From Flabesymbios commensalis (taxonomy: Eukaryota > Annelida > Polychaeta > Terebellida > Flabelligeridae): 64,000 nt of DNA. This document shows positions 55,776 to 64,000 of this stretch, in pieces; within the stretch, counting starts at the first letter, position 1, and every line of letters starts with the position of its first letter. Where the stretch lies: assembly GCA_964017125.1 (NCBI GenBank), contig OZ024908.1:64669173-64733172 (forward strand), given 5' to 3'. A program made the position numbers and the translations under genes. The notes under the pieces were generated by a model. The model was given only the letters and a program-made list of their open reading frames with translations. It had not been told where the DNA came from and searched no databases.

Positions 55776-57107
55776 AAAGTGTACGGCCAATTCTCACGAA
55801 ACGTCGACATATCAGGTCTATTGAGTGAAAAAATAAAATTAATGAAAACGCTTTACACTGTGCATATCCTAGAGAGTACTAGAATATTGCACAGAAAAAG
55901 TGGGAACACTATTGTCTGTAACTTTTCATGAAATGTTGAAATCATTTCGATACTCTTATTGTCTCTTATTGTACTCTTATTGTCATACCGTTAGTATGCA
56001 GCTACCTTGAGGAGTTTGTGATTGCTTTGGTCATTGTTTAAAAATAATTCGTATCCTGATATGGATTATAAGATGTACAGTATGGACCATCAGCCATATT
56101 TACAACTATATCATTGGCATGGAACAATCTGAAACATTTTCAATCGGTTCTTTGATATTTCCGCACGTTAACAACCATAACGCGCGTTGTGTATCAACTT
56201 GTGTCAAACATGATCTTTTTTGTTATTTTAGAGACAGCTACTTGGACAGCTATTTGCAGCTACTAATGTAGAAATATTTGATAATCATTTTGAAATATTT
56301 ACTAAGGTGGCGGGGAAATATATTTTTATCAGGGATCTTATAAACTGTGCATACTAACGGTAACATAAGTGTATTAAAATGTCATTTTATATATGTATGT
56401 TTTTGCTGATTGGTCATAATGACCTGAAGGGGCTATATACATGATGTATTAGTCGTAACATAAAACGTATAGCCTATATATATACAACTGATAGTCTTAT
56501 ATGGGGTAATATATGTGTCTCTCATAACGTTTGGTACATAACATACACATAACAGGGATAAACATCTTCTACCTTGTTTGATATTCGCTCATGTTTTAAA
56601 AAAAATAAGGATTACTAGTTAAATGTATTTATTTGAATTTACACTTGCAAATAGAAAAGTACTAAAACAATAACATAATTCCATAGTAGGCATATATATT
56701 GAATCTTTGTTTGGTACGAATTCAGCCTTCCAATATGCATACTAGCGGTAACGGTCACCGAAAGAAGAATTATCACAATAGATATAAACAAACAAGCCTC
56801 AAAAACATCATTTGTATATCATGTATTTTCGTGAACTCGGAATTATGCATATGCTACATAAAACATAATGCACAAAAAAGAACAGCACATGCACGCTGAT
56901 CACACGAGACTCTTTAACACAATGCTGTGATTGCCATAATTATCACTATACGTATCATGGTGGGTTCTGGATATTATGAGATTATGTTATCACAAGCTTT
57001 AGTGAAGTTTAGATGCAATATAATATAACATAATAAACAAAAAAAAAAACAATATTTACACACGTGAAATAATATTCATCCATGATTTCAGATTGTTCTG
57101 AATCAGG
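55776..57107. other. Non-coding AT-rich, nothing recognised
   Basis: No gene or repeat supported; ACTAACGGTAAC and GTTAGTATGCA words recur (55990, 56352, 56740, 59275) without clear structure. Confidence 0.5.
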
Positions 57108-57500
57108 ATTCATGGTACCAATGTTGGCATTCTTGCTTTAAACCGAACCCTGTTTTTCTTTGCGTCATCCGGGTCATCAAATATCGACTTGAATAAATTA
57201 CTGGAACCTTTCTCATCTTTCTCATCTCGCTTTTCTTTACTCGGATAAAACTACGTCTGTTGTTGGAAGACCTCCTCTGTTAAAGGTGCTAGGCTGTTGT
57301 TGACCTGAACTACCAGATTGCTTGGTATGCGAGCTGTAGAAGTTAATAGAATAGGGATAGAATTATCCCCACATCCATGGTAGATATGAGAGTGTCCTGC
57401 ACGTTTTGCCAACCGAATGGTATTATTTGAGAGGAAATACCTTCTCAATGGTAATGTTGCATAAAATACATGTCTAAATATCACTAGTAATATAAAAATA
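57108..57500 (-). pseudogene. Unrecognised coding block with one in-frame stop
   Basis: On the minus strand one frame reads YFLSNNTIRLAKRAGHSHIY, GDNSIPILLTSTARIPSNLV and NSLAPLTEEVFQQQT, meets a single TAG at 57251-57253, and continues in the same frame as FYPSKEKRDEKDEKGSSN, LFKSIFDDPDDAKKNRVRFK and ARMPTLVP before its stop. The mixed, charged composition across both halves looks like a protein C-terminus. The TAG could be a disabling mutation, or ACGTAG could be a splice acceptor for a last exon. No family is recognised. Confidence 0.4.
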
Positions 57501-58549
57501 TAGAGCTAAAGTGCTGTCCCAGAGTTTGTGTCACTTCTATTACCAGTGACAAAATACCAGATTTAACGGTACCGTTTGAATCCAGCAAATCATGTTTTTC
57601 GACTAAGGAGTACCAGATGCCCCCGGAGATGCTGAGCTTTTTCATTTGAAGAAGAAAACTAGATTATTTTTGAAAAAATATAATGAACGAAATTCTTAAT
57701 TTTACATGTCTTCATTTTACATTGGTCACTTCTCTTATCCTTTTCAGTCAAATAATAAAATTATGTATAATATGAAGTTGCTCCAAAGAACATAATGCAA
57801 GTCTGTAAGCGAAAATAATCATGACAATTTGTAGCAGAACGACGGAAAAAAATGTACAAAATGTACAAAATCAAGTAACAAAAGTTAGAGTTACGCTAAA
57901 TGAAACTTCTATTATACACGTAGTCACTTACTTCAGTTACTTCTTTCAATTGGATTTTAAGTAGTTATACAAGGCTTATCTAAACGCCTGCCTAATATAC
58001 AGATATGCTGAGCATTTCTAAGTTAATGATATATTATGGTATTTACAATTATGGTGATTATACAGTAGCAAAATACCTTTATTTTAAAATTACCTTACTT
58101 TCATATATCATAGATGATCACTTCTGTTACAAAACTTGTCCATTGTGCTACTTTAATAATTCGTCTTTGATTATCCTGTGACAAAACTATTACATTTTAA
58201 AGAGAATGGACGTATCGAGTTGTAGGACACATACGACTACAATTGTTTAGATTAATAATATAATATTCTCACTATTCAGTGTAAAATGACACTCCTGTTA
58301 CCAAACCTTGTCACTTCTTTTACACTTCTGTAATTCAACATAGGCAAAAATCAAATGGATTGTGTTACATATACTAAGTGCTGATATAAATTTTTAATTA
58401 TTGTAGTTGTGTCTAAAAGCGCAATATCTGCTACTTTAAAAATGTAGTTTGTATTTGTGTATGGGCACGACATAAGGTAAATTAAATATAAATATCCATG
58501 TTGCTGTTAAGTAACATTTCATTAGCCGACGTTTACAATCTACCCACTG
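57501..58549. other. Non-coding AT-rich, nothing recognised
   Basis: Words such as CACTTCTNTTACNA recur at 57530, 57728, 57935, 58118, 58290 and 58311 at irregular 20-200-bp spacing. It may be an old decayed repeat. No ORF. Confidence 0.45.
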
Positions 58550-58872
58550 GTCGCTGCACCTAATCGTTCGAGTGCCATTTCAACTCCATGGAGATAATAC
58601 AGTCCTGCAGCCATTTCGGCGCATCGCACATATTGCCATCTCTGTCCTATGATGTAATAATTTACACAAGAGTCAAGTGAAGCATGTGAGGGTAACTAAC
58701 GTGCATTGCCCACGTACACAACATCGAAACAATGTCCAAACATTAAGAGGGGAGAAAAATGACATTCCTCTGAAAATCCTGCACCAAACCGGGTCCGAAA
58801 CCGCACGGCAGGCAGCGACATTGGCAAACCGTCACATTCTAACCATTGTGTCGCGTCCGTCCTTGATGTAGT
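58550..58872 (-). mobile_element. tRNA-derived SINE (family B)
   Basis: On the minus strand the head has GGACGGACGCGACACAATGG then GTTAGAATG (A box) and GCGGTTTCGGACCCGG (B box). Next come TTTTTCTCCCCTCTTAATG, a central block, GACAGAGATGGCAAT and ATGGCTGCAGGACTGTATTA. Matches 60540-60893. Confidence 0.8.
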
Positions 58873-59739
58873 TATATAACATAGATTTAAATGGAAAACC
58901 GTTATAGCAATAAGCACGTTAGGCACTTTTGATCTATGATGTCACATTTATGGTGATAATAATTTACAATATACACTAGTAATTATGGTTGATATAAAAT
59001 AGCGATATATCAACCCATGACACATTTTTGTGACAATAAGGAAGTAAATAAATTTAAAATGTACCATTGTAGTAATGTAGTATTCGGGCCTGCTTTTAAC
59101 TTATTTGTGGTAAAATAAACTATATCAACACGTAATTAAATCATATACATAACAAACAATACAACATATACGATTATCTGCAGCTAAATATTAGCATTAA
59201 CATTGAAACATTAAAAGCCAAACATCACAGTGCAAGAGTATTAGGTATGACGTTCCCGTTGGTATGCCGTTACCGTTAGTATGCATGAAACTACCGCACG
59301 TTAGATGTTAAAATGAGAATATTTTTCGGAAAATAACACTCTAAATGACCATTATTTGATCCGTGTAGTCTTCAATTCTAGAGATAGATAGGCTAAAGTA
59401 TATATCCCGTTGAAGCTCTCGCTAAACTACATCCGATGGGAACATGCTCATCAGTTTGACCTGTGTTTTGTTCGACTTATAACATAAACAACCAAATGTC
59501 GACGTTACGTGAGAATTGGCCGTACACAGTGGGATTGACCAAACGACTAGATCAACACTCAGCCCACGTATGAGCATGTATTTTCGTACAAGTTACGATA
59601 TATCTTATTGCCAATCCGAAGCCTATGATATATCGTAACTGAGACGTACATGTATCTATACCACACACAACAAAAGTGCTTTTGGCGGTCTTTTCTCATG
59701 GTATAATATCGAGAAAGGTTCGAGGTTAAAGTATTATTA
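58873..59739. other. Non-coding AT-rich, nothing recognised
   Basis: No supported features. An imperfect palindrome (TACGATATATC... and GATATATCGTA) lies at 59592-59638. Confidence 0.5.
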
Positions 59740-59829
59740 TATATGGACTACCTGGTATGCATGTCGCACCTTACTCTATATAACTGTATAAAAATTGCAA
59801 ATATTCGACACTTTCAAGCCATCTTTCAG

Positions 59830-61440
59830 ATGCCAATGAGGCTAGACCCAGCACGACCAGGTGAAGGTTGGTGCATAGAGGAGACATTAGGAAAACACAA
59901 TGATAAATATCACCAAACTTGCTGTATGCTCTACAACATTACAAAGTTAGCACAGACCAAGAAAAGAGAGATTCAAGATGGAAAAGACAACAAAATGAGA
60001 AGAACAATGCTTGGAGTCCAGTTTGAATGTCTCTTGTGAGAAGAGGAGCTCCCCCCATCAGTCTGTATTGAGACATGTCATGACAAAGCAGCTCAATCAG
60101 AGACTACTCCAGTCATTTATCTGAATGAAGGAGGGTTTCTAGCGAAGTTGGTCTCAGGTGATGTCATTGTACAGGATAGAGTGAAGGAGTGACTCAACTC
60201 TCATATCTTGTGAAATTGTACAAGCAGCGACTGTCAACAGATGGCGTAGAAACACCAAATGTCCATCCAACAAGATTAAAAGAAAATCTGCTGGTTGAAA
60301 TGCCTATACCGGATTCTCATCAGAGCGGCCTGGATATCCTGCTCGCTTTCTATAATGATGTAGGGTATGTTTTTTGTCTTATAAAATTACATCTGAGATT
60401 TGGAGCATCATGGTGGCTAAGCGTCGGGCGTTCACTCACTGCATGCGAAAAGGCATATGGTATTAGGGATACAACATCCGACAAAGGTAATGGTTCAGAT
60501 TTATAGTCTGATGAGCTATCATCCGACTTTACATTTTACCCCCTGGTCGCTGGATCTGTTCGTTCGTGTTTGCTGGGTATACATATACATATGTTTCCAC
60601 TCTACGTACAGGGAACATATAGTCCTGTACTCATTTCGGCGCTTAGAACTTATCGTACACAATACACATTGCTACATCGGTCCTACAAGGTACACATTTT
60701 CACCCGAGTCAAGTGAAGCTTTTGAGGGTGAAGTGCTTCGCCCAAAGGACACACATCGAAATACTGTCCCAAAATTGAGAGGAGAGAAACATGATATTTC
60801 TCTTAAAAATTCTGCACCAACGGGGTTGGAAAACGCACGGCTGGCAGCGATTTCAGCAAAGCGCCACGCTCTAACCATTGCGCCATATCCCTCTCCAAAC
60901 TGCACCATGAACAACACTGCTCAACTATCCTTGGCAATGTGAGAAGATTATCTTCTATTATTAGTGAGACGAGAAATCATTTCATGGAAGACTCAACTGA
61001 TTTGCTTGTGCTTGATACCAAGGATATTGCTGACCCAGCTTGACTGACCTCGTGAGGACACATCGCCAGGGGGACAAAAACCCACATAATGAGGCAGACA
61101 CGCCGGTTTGTATACACGTTAAACATGCCACAATAGAGGGTTAGGCCTACACAGCACTGATAATTGTGGCCACAGAAGCGGTTGTCACTGCTGCCTCTGT
61201 CATGGCAGCCCTGCAAGAACTTGGTCTGGAGAGAAGGCGGATTGGATTTGGACAAGGGAGGTCGCTACGGAGGATCCAGGTTCAGGAGCTAGTATACCAG
61301 ATTGGATCACAGAAGTGCCAAGAGTTCATATTTTTCACGCCCTCACTGGATGAAATGTTTTATCTGCATTTCGAGGGCAGATGGGAAAAGTCAGCATGGC
61401 ACACACTTGAAACGTCTGCTCAGGAGTGCCTGCTATAAAC
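59830..61440 (+). pseudogene. Decayed spliced gene with XPG-like nuclease region (possible Academ-type transposase)
   Basis: Block 1 (59830-60364, after CTTTCAG) has GKHNDKYHQTCCMLYN, then FECLL with TGA where a Cys is expected, then LAKLVSGDVIVQDRVKE, a frame change, YLVKLYKQRLSTDGVETPN, RLKENLLVEMP and HQSGLDILLAFYNDVG before donor GTATGT. Block 2 (60940-61040) has DSTDLLVLDTKDIADPA. Block 3 (61160-61440) has IGFGQGRSLRRIQVQELVYQ, SQKCQEFIFF and EGRWEKSAWHTLE. These align in order with an expanded uncharacterised family of invertebrate proteins whose C-terminal GCDTVS-x-F-x-G-x-GKK-x-AW stretch recalls XPG/FEN1-type nucleases. Here the GCD part is lost. I recall XPG-like nuclease in Academ transposases; linking this family to Academ is inference. 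At least one nonsense and one frameshift change break it. Confidence 0.6.
60540..60893 (-). mobile_element. tRNA-derived SINE (family B) inside an intron of the relic
   Basis: On the minus strand the head has ATATGGCGCAATGGTTAGAG (A box) and a degraded B box (TTTTCCAACCCCG). Then come TTTCTCTCCTCTCAATTTTG, GGGCGAAGCACTTCACCCTC and AAATGAGTACAGGACTAT. It lies between blocks 1 and 2 of the XPG-type relic. Confidence 0.8.
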
Positions 61441-61798
61441 TTCGACAAACTAAGCAAACTACCTACCGAAGTTAACCAGGATGACTGAGACTGCAATCCG
61501 AGAGGATGCAACAGGCTATAGTCATCCATACGGAAATCCACCTAACTGGGGATAGAAGAAAGATGAATGAAAAACCGTGTGGACGACCATATGTCACCAG
61601 TGGTAACCAGCTGCCAATCATTGACCAAAATGTGGATGTGAATTTGTATTCGGTGGGTGTGGCTGTTTTAACAATAAGAATTACTATCAATATAATTCAT
61701 ACGCGATGTCTATATCAGAATGAACATCAATAAACTGATAAAAGTGTATTTCCGTTGAGCTCATCTTAACAGATGGCGGCCATTTTGAAATTGAAGGG
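61441..61798. other. Non-coding, nothing recognised
   Basis: Probably the decayed 3' part of the XPG-type relic; no block could be matched. Confidence 0.4.
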
Positions 61799-62060
61799 CT
61801 CAGTGGAAAAAAAAGTCTAAGTCACATTTGAGTAGTTTTGAGAAAAACGCAAAAAAAATATTTTCAGTGGAAATTGATTTTTTTCAATTAAAAAAAATAA
61901 AATGGTTAGGTGGGAAGTCGAGAAAGCGATATTTCTCAGTTGTGTAATACCAGCCTAAATAATTTGAAGTCCGGAGACTAAAACGCCGATTTGGCTCTAT
62001 GTGTCAATGGAAAAACAGGTCTAAGTCCACAATTGGACTTAGACTCGTTTTTCCACTGAG
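61799..62060. mobile_element. 262-bp TIR element (CTCAGTGGAAAAA ends)
   Basis: The ends CTCAGTGGAAAAAAAAGTCT(AAGTC) and (complement) CTCAGTGGAAAAACGAGTCT(AAGTC) are about 25-bp inverted repeats. An inner AATGGAAAAACAGGTCTAAG (62007) repeats the end motif. No target duplication could be defined. Non-coding. Confidence 0.7.
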
Positions 62061-62420
62061 TCAACCAATATAGTCTTTAGACTACTAAATTACACCATTC
62101 GCATCGTCTTGCTTCACCCATGTTCAACCGGATCATTTAAATAAAAAATATACAGATGAACAATGTTGAACTGCACGTAGAGTAGGCTCTAGTTGCATAG
62201 TTGCATAATATTTCGCTCTCCAGAATACCAAAGCGTTTGAATAATAGCCTGTTGTAAAAAAAGCTTTATTTACAAAATGTTGAAGTCCATTGGATTTTGA
62301 CTACTAGTAAAGCGTGTTCCGCGGTATGGACGATGTGTTATGATTGATTCTGATACTATGGGGTGTCCCTAACAGAAATCAGCCGGGTGCCACTTTGGCA
62401 CCCTTGGGCGGTATTTTTAA
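62061..62420. other. Non-coding, nothing recognised
   Basis: No supported features. Confidence 0.5.
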
Positions 62421-63335
62421 GGGCAAAAACAAAATGGCCGCCAGATATGTCAAGGTCAAATATGATTTTTAAACAAATGAAGCCAGGAACAAGTGTAATA
62501 CCTTAATTTCATGTGATTTTGACTGGGTAATCCATTTCTTGTATTATTTTTATGACCTAAGGTCATCTTCAAGGTCAAAAACTCGATTTCAAGGTCAAGT
62601 AAGCAAAAATACCATTTTTAATAAGGTCAAGTAGGCGAAAATACCATTTTTAACAAAAAAAGCTAGGAACATGTGTAATACCTTTTTCGAGGAATTTTGT
62701 CTGAAAAATCCATTTATGGTATTATTTTGGTGATTCGAGGTCAACTTCAAGGTCGAAAGGTCATTTGCAAGGTCTAAAAACAAAATGGCCGCCAGATATT
62801 TCAAGGTCAACTATGATTCTTCAACAAGTGAAGCTAGGAACAAGTGTAAAACCTCATTTTCATGTGATTTTGACCGGGCAATCCATTTCTTGTATGTATT
62901 ATTTTCATGACTCAAGGTCATCTTCAAAGTCAACAAGTCTATTTCAAGGTCAAATAAAAAAATGAACATTTTTAACAAACAAAGCTGGGAACATGTGTAA
63001 TACCTCGTTTCCATGGAATTGTGTCTGAAAAAATCCATGTATAGTATTATTTTGTTGATCCAAGGTCATTTTCAGGGTCGAAAGGTCATTTCCAAGGTCT
63101 AAAATGTAAAAATATGATCTTTGAGAAACAAAATAAGAAGAAGTGTATTACGTCTTTTTGTGTGATTTTTGACTGAACAATCTATTCTAGATACTGTTTT
63201 GATGATAAGATGTCAATTTCAAAGTAAAGGAGTATATAATTTTTAACGAATACAGCTAGAACATGTGTAAAAACCTTTTTTTTCGTGGGATTTTAAGCGA
63301 AAAATGTTTTTTTCTATTATTTTGGTGATTTAAAG
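62421..63335 (+). repeat. Dimeric tandem repeat, 6 units of ~115-178 bp
   Basis: Units are anchored on AGGAACAWGTGTAATACC at about 62486, 62664, 62835, 62987, 63137 and 63252. Types alternate: A (AACAAGTGTAATACC, then TGTGATTTTGACTG) and B (AACATGTGTAATACC, then GGAATTTTGTCTG), joined by CAAGGTCA-rich linkers. ATGGCCGCCAGATAT recurs every two units (62432, 62784). Spacing shrinks to the right as units decay. Confidence 0.85.
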
Positions 63336-63339
63336 TCAT

Positions 63340-64000
63340 CCTTTAATGCATCTCCATCAACCTTTATTACTTTTCCGTTGCCCTTTGACGTCTTTATCCA
63401 TCTCTCCATCGCCCTTCAAGAATGCTCCGTTGTATTTAACGCTTCTTCTCACCCTCGCACGCCTATCCATTACACTTGAACTCCTCCCCATTGCCGTTTA
63501 ATCCTTTTCCATTGCCGTTTAACGTTTTATGGTCACCCTTTAACGACTCCTCATCACCCTTCACCACCTTCCCATCGACATTTAACGCTCTCCTATCACC
63601 ATTTAACGCCTCGCCATCACCCTTTAACACATTCCCATCGCCATTTAACGCATCTGCAGTGCCTTTTAGCGCCTTTCCATCACATTTTAATGCATAAGAT
63701 CTACATCATCTTTAACATTTTTCGTTGCCCTTTAACGATTCTCCGTCGTATTTACTCTCCTATACATCACCCCTTAGCACCTCCCGATCACCTGTTAACG
63801 TACTGCCACTGTCATTTAACGCTTCCTTGGCACCGCTCCATAGACCATGCCACCCAGCCACCTTTTAACGCATCCCGTCGCTCTTTACCGTCCCTTTTTG
63901 CCTTTTTTTGCCCCTTAACACCTCCTCGTTGCCTTTCAACACCTCCTGATTGCCCTTCAACGCCTCCTCATTGCCCTTTAACAACAACTCATTTGCTTTA
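63340..64000 (+). repeat. Degenerate 21-bp minisatellite, runs off the window
   Basis: The unit is about CGCCTCNNCATYRCCCTTTAA, repeated roughly 30 times with many substitutions and some indels. Because 21 is a multiple of 3, one frame reads a 7-residue repeat (FPSPFNA) for about 73 codons (63476-63697). The lack of purifying signal and frame breaks on both sides argue against a protein. Confidence 0.9.

Noticed and set aside
63476-63697. 73-residue ORF with FPSPFNA repeats as a structural protein
   Set aside because: It is the in-frame reading of a 21-bp minisatellite; frame is lost on both sides and there is no start, signal or splice evidence.

Overview
This window looks like intergenic or heterochromatin-like DNA from a highly repetitive animal genome. 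The nearest fit is a marine invertebrate, probably a non-vertebrate deuterostome such as a hemichordate, echinoderm or lancelet-like animal. The reasons are AT-rich sequence, spliced gene fragments with GT/AG introns, tRNA-derived and 5S rRNA-derived SINEs, many small terminal-inverted-repeat (TIR) elements, and frequent TAGGCCTA-type words. No bacterial signals (operons, Shine-Dalgarno sites, CRISPR) are present. The species cannot be fixed from sequence alone, and no complete intact protein-coding gene is visible.

Layout. (1) Positions 1-7531 and 12151-20005 are two near-identical copies of one locus, offset by about 12.1 kb. Copy 1 ends in a 200-N gap inside a satellite array. Each copy holds, in order: a compound tetranucleotide microsatellite, a small palindromic element, a four-exon gene relic (ZSWIM3/FAR1-type N-terminal domain, Ulp1/C48-type cysteine protease motif, PHD finger) whose first intron is filled by a 40-bp satellite, a SINE inserted in the protease exon, and an 89-bp satellite sharing the 40-bp satellite's core. 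The copies differ by a MITE insertion with a clean TA target duplication, by satellite copy number and by small indels. They may be a real tandem duplication or two haplotypes laid end to end by the assembler. (2) Between them (7732-12150) are a diverged ~310-bp direct repeat and a 3.1-kb non-autonomous TIR transposon. (3) 20-30 kb holds a Harbinger-type MITE, an orphan RecQ-like helicase first exon, two minus-strand exons of unrecognised genes, an LTR-retrotransposon remnant, and a promoter-like stretch with three perfect CRE sites. (4) 30.4-33.1 kb is a TIR element with an AATT target duplication, inserted at the edge of another block of the same 89-bp satellite and itself carrying a nested MITE. 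(5) 34-53 kb is a mosaic of MITEs and palindromes, including nested insertions, a perfect 79-bp hairpin and a 617-bp tandem duplication. (6) 53-62 kb holds a 5S-derived SINE nested in a tRNA-derived SINE, a broken unrecognised coding block, and a decayed spliced gene resembling a family with an XPG-like nuclease region (possibly Academ-type transposase). (7) 62.4-64 kb is a dimeric ~150-180-bp tandem repeat followed by a 21-bp minisatellite that runs off the end.

The genes do not form a pathway. The organising theme is mobile DNA: gene relics tied to transposase-like families, several layers of nested insertion, and one satellite core that recurs inside an intron, beside the gene relic and at distant sites.
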